Of a stretch of 64,000 nt of DNA, positions 1 through 11,110 are shown piece by piece. Position 1 is the stretch's first letter, and every line of letters begins with the position of its first letter. This DNA is from Ashinkailepas kermadecensis (taxonomy: Eukaryota; Arthropoda; Thecostraca; Neolepadidae). The translations under genes were made by a program, and so were the position numbers. The DNA lies in NCBI GenBank assembly GCA_034440615.1, contig JAOTOM010005112.1, forward strand, positions 603,501-667,500. The letters are read 5' to 3'. Under the pieces are notes generated by a model. That model made no database searches, was not told the origin of the DNA, and saw nothing but the letters and a program-made list of their open reading frames with translations.

Positions 1-825
1 TCCATCCTAATGGTCCCCCAGTACCAGTATCCACTCTGTGAATCTAGGTTGGGCACCAAACTCATGTTAAAGATCCAGTGCCTAACCATGGATCTGGGTG
101 CCTAACCATGGATTTGGCACCCAGCCAACACCTGTCATCCACTTCAGGTGGCAAAAGGGTAGCATGTCTTTTTCTGAATTTTTTTTTGGTGACATGCTTG
201 GTTTCTGTTTTTCATCTCAATTTCAGGGAGGTGTGATGCTTTTTATTTATGCATCTAGCAATGCAATTTTGTAAATGTAACACATTCAAAATTACCTTGG
301 CCATGCATGCATACATGCTTGAGGGCACTTGACATTCCTGAGTTATAAAGACACTATCTACATCATTGTGTTCCCATGGCCAGTGTCATCAGCATTATAT
401 GCCTGAAGGAAGGTACTGAAGCCATGCATACAGATAGTAATGCTTTGTGGAAGATGCAATACCTGCCTGCCTGGCTTGGTGAAGTGAGAAACAACACCTA
501 TGTGTGGTGAATAATATGCTGTGTAATAGTTTGCTGATTGCCAATATTGCTTTTTTCTTTCCTTTTTATTTTCTCCCCCCCCCTCCCCATATATTTCTTG
601 TATAACATTTCACTCCATCATGCTTCACACATCATCAATCACCCCACAACACTATATGTGTTCATCAATTTCTACAACTCCGTAATATCGCCTTCCTCTA
701 ACCCCCACCTACCCACCCCTTGTCATTGCACACAAGTATGAAATTTGATTCCAATGGGCCTGCATTAAGCTTGAATGCATCATAGTACCATATTGCACAA
801 ATAAAAGATAACCAACCGACCAGTG
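1..825. other. AT-rich intergenic DNA, no gene seen
   Basis: No ORF with coding character, no recognisable exon and no tandem array. The sequence is AT-rich with short homopyrimidine runs around 540-720. I see nothing functional here. Confidence 0.5.
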
Positions 826-1335
826 TTAAAATAATGGTTTCTCGTTAGGTGTGAGATGTCGAAACGAGTACAGCAGGATGTCGCAATCGCCACGGAAATA
901 ATGTGAGTTCAACTACTTATGAAGTCCTTCAAATCCAGCTTTGAGACAATTGAGTACATAAGAATGTACCCGTTTTGCGTGTTTGAGAGGTACCTAATTT
1001 GGGGGTATCGATATCAACGATAACGATGCAAATGCCTATGCTATGAACCAGTATTGTGTAACAGCACATCATAGGTAATCCCTTTGCCCGGAATTGCGCC
1101 ACGGGATGTTCGTTATCACGATCCCGGATCCGTTATGGTGAGCATAAGTATGATGCTTATAAATGGAATATTGTTACAAGCAAGGCATGAAGACTTCGCA
1201 AACACTCACCAAGAAGCACGATGTCGATACATCATTGGGAAGGATGTCGATTAAATGTTCAGTAAGTGGTATATTCCACCTTATTCCACAAATAATTTAT
1301 CACTGCAACCGACTGTGGGACATCACGCCCATATA
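826..1335 (+). repeat. Dispersed unclassified repeat, copy 1
   Basis: The segment matches, in reverse complement, the segment at about 53465-53925. Both contain the string TGAGATGTCGAAACGAG (here near 852) and end with a shared block around TGGTATATTCCACC (here near 1266). A third, shorter copy lies at 4150-4400. No protein-coding capacity or clear terminal inverted repeats were seen, so the class is unknown; a MITE, an old SINE or a solo LTR are all possible. Confidence 0.6.
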
Positions 1336-1479
1336 TTTTCTAATCGCCCCAATTTCTCTCTAAACCTTTATACTCTCATTTTTTCTAGCCATGGCCTTCT
1401 CAATATTCCTCATTTTAATTACTTGATTTTTGAATAGTTGCATATGAAAGTCTTTGCTCTGCCACGTTGACAAACAATC

Positions 1480-3280
1480 AACTCTTTTGCTAATATTATG
1501 ACAAGATTTGTGACATCTTTATAACTAATGCACCCAAACAACACATTGCTTTCGTTTAAATTAATGACCTCATCTTAGACCCTTACTTGATTTAACTCAC
1601 CACATAATTTCTGCAACAAATATCCTCACTGAATGACTATCCCAGCTCTATACCAGACTCCCAATATCTTAACTTTCTCAGATGGTTTCCTACCACAAAT
1701 ACTCACCTCAATCTTTTTATCACGACCTAACCACATTCATTCACTTTTATCCTGATTCAATTCTAGGCCGGATACCTTTCCATAATCTTGAACTATGCTC
1801 AGACATTGTTCTGCTGATTGCAAATCTTTAACAAACAACGTAGTGTCGTCACAATACTGAGAAATAACACAATCTTCGTTTGAAATTTTTAGGCCATGCA
1901 CATTTCCTGCTTGCCTGATTTTGCCTGCGAATGTTTCAACTGCAATCGTGAACAGCGGCGCAGATAAGGGACACCCTTGCTGTAGACCACGAGACGGCCT
2001 AAACCAATCTGATGTGAAACCGTTGTTTATGATCGAAAGCTCGGAATTTGCATGCAATAGCTTAACCCAATCGATAAAGGATGAACCAAAATTAAAGCAT
2101 TTTAAGCATGTATATACAAATTCATGTTCAACTGTATTAAAAGCATTTTGGAAGTATAAGGCCATGAGTATTCCTCCACTGTCATTAAGCTCGCAGTATT
2201 TAATAACATCAGCTAGCGTTTGCAAGTTGGAACCAATAAATCTGCCCCTAATTGATCCTGTTTGGTCATAGGCTATTATGCTTTCCATGACAGCCCTAAT
2301 TCTATTTTACAAGACATTAGCCAGGGGACGAGTGGTCTAGGGGTAGGATGCTCGTCTCACAATCGAAAGGTTGTGGGTTCGAGTCTCACCTGTCGCTACT
2401 CTTCGCCCGCGACCAATCGGCGTGAGAGATTGGCGACGCTACATGACTCAACGGTCGACGTGTCGTAAAACCAATAACCAACAAAACATTAGCGACTATT
2501 TTGTACACTATAAATAAGAAACAAATAGCCCTCTTATTCTTAATACACTTTTGATCACCTTTTTTGGTATCAATGTTGTCACTCCACGCCTGTGTTATAA
2601 TTTTTTTTTAAACACCCCCTTCCTTTTGCTTCATTTATGTAATCTACGATCATGTTCCCCAGGTCTGGCCAAAATAAATGGAAAACTTCCTTCGAAAGTC
2701 CTGAAACCGAAGGAGCGTTGTTATTCATTCCCTTAAGCGCATGCAGACAGTCCTCATTTGTAATGTGACCATCACAAAAATTATTTTCCATTTCGTTTAA
2801 TCTGAAGCAATTGATGGAAGTCAGATAATCGTTGATTTGCCAATAGCTATTATGTGTGTTAGGTTTAGATTCGTATCATTTATCAAATGTTTTTTTTTGC
2901 AATATTCCAGAATATGTCTGTTTTCGGAAATAAGTTGTCCGTCTTCTGTTTCCAGAACATTGATGTTTTTATTTGCACTTCTTTGGGAGCACATACCGAA
3001 GAAGTGTTTTGTGGGCCTCTCACCCTGTTCAACCCATCTCACTGCAGACCATAACATAGCAGATCTGCCTTTTTGTTCTTCAAATGCATTTGCTCGGTCG
3101 CGAACAGTAGCGTATCTGTTTTTAAAAAAAGCTTCGGTAGAACTAGCAACAAGAGCAGTCTCATATTGTTTTAACTCGTTTAATATATTTTTCTTCTTCT
3201 CTTTTCTGTCCGGCCTTTTCTTTGCTTCTTTTCCTGTTGATCACTCAAATGGCACTCATGACAATTTCTAACTTTAAGCC
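1480..3280 (-). mobile_element. Decayed L1-like non-LTR retrotransposon (RT region)
   Basis: Minus-strand fragments read in order as an L1/Tx1-type reverse transcriptase. The pre-RT linker (about 3250-2820) holds the RW-x-E-x-GE motif as VRWVEQGERPTKHFF. A fingers segment follows at 2791-2579. The palm is at 2288-1737, with a GLQQGCPLSAPLF block and a YCDD catalytic motif where YADD is usual. A shifted-frame continuation at about 1735-1500 starts with MWLGRD. Frameshifts, stops and a SINE insertion at 2324-2482 break the frame, so this is a dead copy. No endonuclease or ORF1 is visible. Assignment to the L1 group rests on the linker and palm motifs; the exact clade is uncertain. Confidence 0.8.
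2324..2482 (+). mobile_element. tRNA-derived SINE (family A), copy 1
   Basis: A 159-bp element begins with a tRNA-like head: A box TGGTCTAGGGG, then a CTCGTCTCACAATCGA anticodon-arm-like stretch and B box GGTTCGAGTCT. A unique body follows, and the 3' tail is GTCGTAAAACCAATAACC. It interrupts the L1-like RT. Flanking direct repeats of about 8 bp (ACATTAGC) look like a target-site duplication. The head resembles tRNA-Val or tRNA-Glu, but it does not fold as a good functional tRNA. Five other copies lie in this window. Confidence 0.88.
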
Positions 3281-3777
3281 GAGATCGTGAGCATTGTCAT
3301 ATATACTCTCGTTGTCATTAGCCTTTTTAATGGGCGCAAAATGACCTTTGCAGTCGACGGGCCCCTAAACACCAATCCACCACCATTAGCCTTTTTAATC
3401 TCTGCACGCACATTGTAAATACAAATGTCATCTTCGAGAAGGGTATTATTAAATCGCCATAGCCCAGGTACTTTCTCATTTCCATCCAGCATAATTTCAA
3501 AATTGGCTAAGCTGTAATTGGATATTGTATGTGTACACTATTGCCAATATTGCTACCTAAAATCTACTCACCTTGCAGGATGCTGTGCATGCTTTAATAG
3601 CTCTGAGAAACTGACCCCTACACTTTTGTGATTCTTCAACAGGTACAAATTAATGTAGGATGGCTTAATCTAAGGTGAACAGAAGTAGCTGTGTATTTCA
3701 GTACCTATTTATGATACTGCAAGAGTACATAAAATATCAAGTTTCCAGATCTGCTGTCAACTGGAGGCATAGCCACC

Positions 3778-4205
3778 ATGGCTCAAACTAGACTGGAAAA
3801 GATTGGCACCATCTTTACGAGGTGAGAATTCATCTGTGAAGGCCAGGCTTTTGCTAGCCAATACCACTGCACCAACAGTTACCTGGCACTATTGATGAAA
3901 GATGCTGTATATTGTAGGTGTTCACATTAGGGTCAGAGCGGCACCAAAACATTTTGTACAGGTGATTATATAGTGCCCATATCCCCAGGATATGTTCTGG
4001 GAAAATCTCATTGGTATGGGTGGTGGACAGCTACCACATACCAGCATGATCACGTTTTGCCTGGTGACCTGAAATGCAGGCCTTTTGCATGGGAATTGAA
4101 AATGTGTTGTGTTGGGATGTTGTCTTTTCCCCTTTCACTTGAGAAATGCTGCAGTGATCAGTTATTTGTGAAATAAGATGGAATATACCACTTCCTGAAC
4201 ACTGA

Positions 4206-4287
<82 letters not shown>

Positions 4288-7200
4288 AGAGAGAGAGATG
4301 TATGTGTGTGTGTGCGTTGGTGTATCCTTCCGAAACAGGTGTCGACATTGTAATACTTGGTGTATGTTTATGAGGTTTTCATGCCTCCTGCCTAATCTAA
4401 CACTCATGGAGAAGTATTATGTTTATGTTTAGCATTATGGATTGTAATGCATCAGCATAACTTTGTTTAGTTTCAGGCCTCCTATGAAGTTGTCTGTGAT
4501 GCAATGCCAATGCTGAAAGCTGGTATTCTTATCATTAATATACTTACCCCAATTGGGTGTCCCACTAATTAAACGAAAAGTGTACACTTGTAGGTACGCT
4601 ATGGACTCAATATTTAGTTTGAATGACATAAGCAATACTATAACATCATTTGCTTGGTGAATTTTGGCATCCTTCCATACCCATTCGAAATCGCACACCT
4701 AACAAACAAACAAAAAACAGCGTTATTTTAACACTGCAGTGCTGTCACATTCTCGGACCCAAGCCGCCCTGTTGCCAAATATCTAGGTTTTACCCTCGTT
4801 GCAAGCAGGGGAGTTTGGTGACAGAGTCCTACATTGCCTTCACTGTCACGACAATTATGACCTCATGGTGCTGAATCTCAGCTGAAGAGCTCGTCAGGGA
4901 CAGCTGAAACGGCTGTCCCTGACGATATGCTGTGTGACTTCCACCGGTAGTATGCTGGAGATGGAGGGTGGGTGATAGTGACTATTCCAGGATGTAGTGT
5001 GGCCTGACGCAGGCATAATATGGCGCCCACTAACGGTGACAGCGTTGTTTGACAGTGTTGGGTTGTGGCGTAGGCGTGTGCTGGTGCCCACTGACGGTGA
5101 CAGTGCTGTTTCTCAATGTGGAGTCCTGGCGTAGGCGTGAGATGGCGCCCACTAACGGTGACAGTGTTGTTTGACAGTGTCGGGTGCTGGCATAGGCGTG
5201 TGCTGGCGCCCACTGACGGTGACAGTGTTGTTTCTCAGTGTGGAGTCCTGGTGTAGGCGTGAGATGGCGCCCACTAACGGTGACAGCGTTGTTTGACAGT
5301 GTCGGGTGCTGGCATAGGCGTGTGCTGGTGCCCACTGACGGTGACAGTGTTGTTTCTCAATGTGGAGTCCTGGCGTAGGCGTGAGATGGCGCCCACAACG
5401 GTGACAGTGTTGTTTGACGGTGTCGGGTGCTGGCAGAGGCGTGTGCTGGTGCCCACTAACGGTGACAGTGTTGTTTGACAGTGTCGGGTGCTGGCATAGG
5501 CGTGTGCTGGTGCCCACTGACGGTGACAGTGCTGTTCTCAGTGTGGAGTCCTGGCATAGGCGTGTGCTGGTGCCCACTGACAGTGACAGTGTTGTTTCTC
5601 AGTGTCTGGTTGTGGCATAGGCGTGTGCTGGTGCCCACTGACGGTGACAGTGTTGTTTCTCAATGTGGAGTCCTGGCGTAGGCGTGAGATGGCGCCCACT
5701 AACGGTGACAGTGTTGTTTGACAGTGTCGTGTGCTGGCGCCCATTGACGGTGACAGTGTTGTTCTCAGTGTGGAGTCCTGGCATAGGCGTGTGCTGGCGC
5801 CCACTGACGGTGACAGTGTTGTTTCTCAGTGTTGGGTTGTGGCGTAGGCGTGTGCTGGTGCCCACTGACGGTGACAGTGTTGTTTCTCAGTGTTGGGTTG
5901 TGGCGTAGGCGTGTGCTGGTGCCCACCGACGGTAACAGTGTTGTTCTCAGTGTGGAGTCCTGGCGTAGGCGTGTGCTGGCGCCCACTGACAGTGAGTGTT
6001 GTTTCGCGGTGTTGGGTTGTGGCGTAGGCGTGTGCTGGTGCCCACTGACGGTGACAGTGTTTCTCTCAAAGTGCCGAGTGCTGGCGCACAATGACGGTGA
6101 CGGTTGTTTGTCAGAGTGTCAGGCCTGATGCGGGCCGGCTCCATGAGCAGAGACGACCGGCCGTTGTGGTACGACATATACGAGGCGTTCCCACCGCAGC
6201 TGGAGCCGCGCTTCGACCGGCCCGTCAAAGTTGTGCCCATCCGACCTATCCTCTACTCGGAGGACACCTTACGAGCGTGAGTGGCAGATACTCGGCCGTG
6301 ACTAAGGGCGTGATTTGCGTGACCGACGGAAGATCTGAAGGTGAACCAGCTCGCAGACGCACGAGCTGCATGTCTCGACCGTGAAATTTGCTTGAACATT
6401 TCAACGTGCCATCACCAGTGTGCCACATATACTATTGTCCACAACTATGGGTCACGTGTCTGAGGTGATATCTGACAACACGCGTGAACCGTGTCCGCAC
6501 GTGATGCGAGGATGACTGTCTTCGAATCGCAATGGTGTAAGTTAGATTCCGTCTGGTAACTTCGGATTTCATTAAAGCCTGAGCCATTTATGATGAAAAT
6601 AGTGGCGTTATATGACTTGGGTAAGTGCTATTTCCTTGCATACACCGCACTCGCACACATCCACATATATACCTATACTGAAACCCCATTTTACAATGCT
6701 AACAGACTTTACCTGACCTCGATTTCTGGCTGATCGATTAATGTCAGCTTCTGAAGTCATTTGAGCATATCACCAATGTATGACTTTTCTGTGCCACTAC
6801 TCTCTTTAACCCGCTACTAGAAATAATTTTATTCCATTAGTTTGGGTATGAAAATAGCCAAAATAAGAATCTGAAAGTCGGCTTTGAGGAATATTGATGA
6901 GCGAAAATGTTATGATTTCGTCCGTCTATTTTGGAACGGGAGAACGTGACCCATGGTTCTGCAACAAAAATGCTGGTGTGTCGGTGATGCCGATCATATG
7001 TGCATCTTTGAAAATGTTTGCACTTGGCCCATAGTACGGGACAATTGGGTTCGTAGAATCGGATTTTGATATCATTTAGCCTATAAAGTACCAAATAAAA
7101 TATGATAATTGACATTTCAACAATCGAGTATGTGTTCAGTATTTCAGTATGCAATCTACCTTCACTTGATCCCATATCATTTGACGGAGATCACCAAAGT

Positions 7201-8207
7201 GTATGGAGGTTGTCCCAGGGGGATTATCTTCGCATCCACACTGCAAACATTCCCAGTCCAAAATTGGGTACTACAAACTACAATTTGTAGAAAATGGTCG
7301 ATTTTTGTATTGCATCGCATTTGTCTTGACCCTAGGTCAGTAACCTGACTAAAACCCCATGTATGCATTTTGTATGTCACATGCAGTTCCACTTGTATAT
7401 AGGTTTTCATTTGTATTATCTTGTTCGTTGGCAGAGTTATGACAGGTCAATTGTTTTATGTAGTCTTTAACATGGTCTAGGTTTGTGACCCGTCCGGACC
7501 CGGTGTCATAATTTTGGAACATGTACAAAGGATGACGAAAAGGCACACAAATTGGGCAGCTCAGGGTGCCGCCGTTTTTTCCTCTATCGCAGAAAAACTT
7601 TAGGAGGTTGCGCAAACATACACACACGCATAAAGACACAAACGCATACACACCCTGTACAGGGCGTGTGTGCCCTGTACAGGGTGGTACAGGGCATACA
7701 CGCCCTGTATTCTTAGTTTTGGTTGGTTTCAGGGGTATTCTTAGTTGGGTTGGGTTCACATCTAAATTGGAGAAATTTTGACGAAAAAAACTGGACTGAA
7801 AGTTTCGATGACAGAGAGGGTAGAAGAGAGAAGTTAGTAAAATATTACCAGCAGTACGATGTCGCCGGACTGGTGACCCTGCCGACGATGTCCAACTGTG
7901 GCGATCTGCCCGTGACGCACAGACGCCCCTCCGCAGACGCTTCCAGCGGGAGTTCGGCTCGCCGGGCGTGCTTCGGCTCGGCGCTCGGATGGCTACCGAC
8001 AGCGTGTGCGACCAAGTGGTGGAGAGGTGTGCCGAGTTGCGCGCCACTGCGCCAGATATGTCCGAGTGCGACCTGTTTGACGCGGCTGTCGACGCGCTGC
8101 GGGCCGACGGCGTGCGGCTGGGCGGCGCTGGTAATCCGGCTCAGGCATCTGCCAGCGTGCGTGTGACCGACCTCATGCCGCCGGGGGAGCCGGCCTCGGG
8201 CACGTGA
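3778..8207 (+). CDS. MRPS23: Mitochondrial ribosomal protein mS23 (MRPS23), three exons
   Basis: Component of the mitoribosomal small subunit; acts in mitochondrial translation. Exons: 3778-3821 (ATG in CCACCATGG context, donor AG|GTGAGA), 6115-6276 (acceptor TTTGTCAG|A, donor GC|GTGAGT), 7937-8207 (acceptor CTCCGCAG|A, stop TGA). Phases match and the joined frame encodes 158 aa. From memory of the vertebrate protein, three blocks align colinearly: the N-terminus [15 protein letters not shown]; the exon-2 core [13 protein letters not shown]; and the exon-3 helix region [14 protein letters not shown] followed by [16 protein letters not shown]. It is somewhat shorter than human MRPS23 because the variable C-terminal tail is reduced. 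Intron 1 (2.3 kb) holds a TA microsatellite and a 60-bp minisatellite that runs almost to the acceptor. Intron 2 is 1.7 kb. The last codons lie in the first unit of another minisatellite. An AATAAA is at 8907. Exon boundaries are predicted from sequence only. Confidence 0.9.
4150..4400 (-). repeat. Fragment of the dispersed repeat, with a (TA)n expansion
   Basis: The blocks at 4150-4207 and about 4320-4390 match the dispersed repeat at 826-1335 and 53465-53925, including GGAATATACCACTT. Between them is a pure (TA)n tract of about 74 bp (4209-4282) followed by GA and TG runs. The microsatellite grew inside the repeat copy. All of this lies within MRPS23 intron 1. Confidence 0.65.
4990..6095 (+). 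repeat. Minisatellite, about 60-bp unit, ~18 copies
   Basis: Units contain GGTGACAGTGTTGTTTCTCA and GCGTAGGCGTGTGCTGG, with variants that swap the middle segment. Spacing between successive GGTGACAG cores is about 60 bp. The array lies in MRPS23 intron 1 and ends only some 20 bp before the exon 2 acceptor. Many short ORFs on both strands here are by-products of the period being divisible by three. Confidence 0.92.
6290..7660. other. MRPS23 intron 2, no further feature
   Basis: Moderately AT-rich sequence with short ORFs only, none with recognisable protein motifs. No internal exon is needed because exons 2 and 3 join directly in phase. Confidence 0.6.
7664..7712. repeat. Cluster of CCCTGTACAGGG palindromes
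   Basis: Two perfect 12-bp palindromes CCCTGTACAGGG and a related half site (GTACAGGGC) occur within about 50 bp, separated by GCGTGTGTG-type spacers. It lies in MRPS23 intron 2, about 230 bp before the last acceptor. It could form a cruciform or hairpin; no function is inferred. Confidence 0.6.
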
Positions 8208-8790
8208 CCTACCGTGGAGCCTGTCTCCCGGGGGAGCCGGCCTCGGGCAGGTGACCTACCGTGGAGCCTGTCTCCCGGGGGAGCTGGTCTAGGACAGGTG
8301 ACCTACCGTATAGCCTGTCTCTCGGCGGAGCCGGCCTCGGACAGTTGACCTACCGTATAGCCTGTCCCTCGGCGGAGCCGGCCTCGGACAGGTGACCTAC
8401 CGTATAGCCTGTATCCCAGGGGAGCCAGCCTCGGACAGGTGGCCTACCGTATAGCCCGTCCCTCGACGGAGCCGGCCTCGGATAGGTGACCTACCGTATA
8501 GCCTGTCTCCCAGGGGAGCCGGCCTCGGACAGGTGACCTACCGTGGAGCCTGTCTCTCGGGGAGTCGGCCTCGGATAGGTGACCTACCGTGGAGCCTGTC
8601 TCTCGGGGGAACCGGCCTCGAAGAGGTGACCTACTGTGGAGCATGGCTCTCGGGGGAGTCGGCCCCGGACAGGTGACCTACCGTAGTCTCTCTCCAGCCT
8701 CGGGCACCCGCCACCGTACGTGTCGCCGACCTGTCTCCCGGGAAGCCAGCCTCGGGCAGATGACCTAGCGTGGAGCCCGTCTCCCGTGGC
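8170..8790 (+). repeat. Minisatellite, 47-bp unit, ~12 copies, overlapping the MRPS23 stop
   Basis: Successive GTGACCTACCG cores lie 47 bp apart (8204, 8251 and onward). Units carry GGGGGAGCCGGCCTCGG. The first unit encodes the MRPS23 C-terminus PPGEPASGT and the stop codon, so the rest of the array lies in the 3' UTR or just downstream. Units drift toward the end. Confidence 0.9.
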
Positions 8791-8906
8791 GGTGGAACCT
8801 GTGAGGCGCGCTACTGGAGGCAGTGCTAAAGTGTGATCGTGTGGCTTTTTGTGTATAAATATATAAATTGGATATGTTCGAACTCAGCTTGTTGACAATA
8901 GCAACA

Positions 8907-8912
8907 AATAAA
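8907..8912 (+). terminator. Candidate MRPS23 polyadenylation signal
   Basis: AATAAA lies 700 bp downstream of the MRPS23 stop, just past the 47-bp array, in an AT-rich context. It is the first canonical signal I see after the stop. Confidence 0.5.
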
Positions 8913-9350
8913 GTAAAGATTCACGTTTTGTGAAATATAATAGAGGCAATGGATGTATTGGATGTGATGCTTCCAATCATTGGGAGCCATGGAACACATC
9001 GGCAGCACAGTAAATCTTGACGAACTTGTGACGGCATTTCAAGTAATACTTGGAAATGAATGGATTTGGTAGAGTAACTCTTGCTGATAAGAGTACTGCT
9101 TGTCAGTAAATCCATCTAGAAAGTTCTGGGCGTCCCTTGGAAATGGGCATCAATTCAAGACATGGAAACCATTGTTAATGAGAACTATCTCCTTAGCTGC
9201 CGACTAATGTGAAACCTTTTCGGGAAATGGCACTTCATCGGAGTTTATCAGAAGCAGAACATACGAATTTACGTCCCAGGGCTGGAGTGCTCGACTCGGA
9301 TCAAAAGGCTCCAAGTTTGAAAGTATTCCACTGCTGGGATTCAAGCTAGT
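8913..9350. other. Intergenic DNA, no gene seen
   Basis: Only very short ORFs; no repeat array and no recognised motif. Confidence 0.5.
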
Positions 9351-9354
9351 TTGC

Positions 9355-9580
9355 GGTCAGCTCACGTGAGAGGCTTGCCACGCCCACTAACATCCATGTG
9401 ACCAGCTCACGTGGGAGGCTGGCTACGCCCACTGCCATTTACGCAGCCAGCTCGCGTGGGAGGTTGGCTACACCCATTACCATCTATGCGGCCGGCTCAC
9501 GTGGGAGGCTGGCTTCGCCCAATACCATCTATGCGGCCGGCTCACGTGGGAGGCTGGCTACGCTCACTATTATCTTGGAG
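9355..9580 (+). repeat. Minisatellite, about 45-bp unit, ~5 copies
   Basis: Units contain GCTCACGTGGGAGGCTGGCT followed by ACGCCCA and CCATCTATGCGGCC. Each unit carries a CACGTG E-box palindrome (CTCACGTGGG); in one unit it reads CGCGTG. Confidence 0.88.
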
Positions 9581-9599
9581 TGCAGTCGGCGTCATGGAA

Positions 9600-10370
9600 A
9601 TATTTACCTTTTTCACGCGAGCAGCCAACATATGGGGAGTGTTCTTTGTATAGGACTACGTACAGCGTCGTGCGTGCACAGCAATCTACGGAATTCACAA
9701 ATATCACCACACTCCTGCTGTACTATTATCTGAACGGATGGCGTACCAACTATGTTTCAAATTAACACCTGGATAACCACAGCACTAACCGACTAGATGT
9801 TCCGACTACACAAAGCGCAGCAAACAGACATGACACAGTTTGTATTGCACTGTACATCACACTGGAAGGAGCACGACGTTGAGAACATGCAGCTTGGCCG
9901 AGGTGGTGCTGCCTCGTTCCAGAGCATCTCACGATCATCCACGTATATCTGCCGACATCTTGCGTTGCCCAGATTGGCAACACAAAGTGACGCAACCGTC
10001 GAAACACATGAACTTGGAGGGAAATGTCTGGCTTACATTTAGACTGACCGGACGATGACTGAAGAACGCCGCTCTACACAGTCCCTCTCCCTCCGCCGTC
10101 GAACATTCACTGAACGGCATTGCTGCATTCTGGTGGGATTACCACACATACGCACGCGCTAAGACGTCTCCGAAACGTACCCCCGGCGGGCACTTTCACA
10201 TCGTCAACCTTTCCGTCTACCTCCGCCCAGGCATCTCTCCCATGGCCACCTCCTCGCTCGTCATCGCAGACCGGCGCTGCCTTCCAAAGCGACAGGGACG
10301 ATCCTCCGCCCCCTGTCCATTGAGTATTGGAAAGTATCGGAGATTCTGCTCCCTCAGCTGTCGGACCGAC
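9600..10370. other. Intergenic DNA, no supported gene
   Basis: Short overlapping ORFs on both strands with no recognisable domain. I see no exon supported by both a splice pair and protein similarity. Confidence 0.4.
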
Positions 10371-10374
10371 ACAC

Positions 10375-10870
10375 ATCTCCTGCTCCCTCAGCCGACCGTT
10401 TGCCCCTCACCAGCTGCTCCCTCAGCTGACTGTTCGACCCTCACCACCTGCTCCCTCAGCTGACTGTTCGACCCTCACCACCTGCTCCCTCAGCTGACTG
10501 TTCGACCCTCACCACCTGCTCCCTCAGCTGACTGTTCGACCCTCACCACCTGCTCCCTCAGCTGACTGTTCGACCCTCACCACCTGCTCCCGCAGCTGAC
10601 TGTTCGACCCTCACTACCTGCTCCCTCAGCTGACTGTTCGACCCTCACCATCTGCTCCCTCAGCTGACTGTTCGACCCTCACTACCTGCTCCCTTAGCTG
10701 ACTGTTCGACCCTCACTACCTGCTCCCTCAGCTGACTGTTCGACCCTCACCACCTGCTCCCTCAGCTGACTGTTCGACCCTCACCACCTGCTCCCTCAGC
10801 TGACTGTTCGACCCACACCACCTGCTCCCTCAGCTGACTGCCCGACCCACATCACCTGCTCCCTCAGCCG
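10375..10870 (+). repeat. Minisatellite, about 34-bp unit, ~14 copies
   Basis: Near-identical units of CTGCTCCCTCAGCTGACTG plus TTCGACCCTCACCAC, with a few substitutions and more variation at the right end. It lies about 240 bp beyond the 3' end of the minus-strand ERMP1-like gene. Each unit contains a CAGCTG E-box. Confidence 0.93.
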
Positions 10871-11110
10871 ATAGCACAACTCACATAGTGATAATTTTTC
10901 GTGGAAATTAATGGAACATACCACAGTCAGTCTGCATTCCCTGCTTAATTCATGCATTTGTAGCCTACAATTTCCCAGCTGACAGACAGAAGTACACCAT
11001 CCTCCTCAGCGTGTTATCGCAGCTGGCTGGTTCAGAGGACGGGCTGATTCAACATCCGCGTCTGTCGACAGCCAGCCCGACTCACCGGCGGACCCGCGTC
11101 CATCCAACAC

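Noticed and set aside
4031..4407. Minus-strand ORFs with long Ile-Tyr runs
   Set aside because: Translations of a (TA)n microsatellite.
7349..8047. A 232-codon minus-strand ORF
   Set aside because: It overlaps MRPS23 exon 3 antisense and intron sequence; no domain, and MRPS23 explains the coding signal.
10375..10870. CRISPR-like 34-bp repeats
   Set aside because: Units are head-to-tail without spacers: a plain minisatellite.
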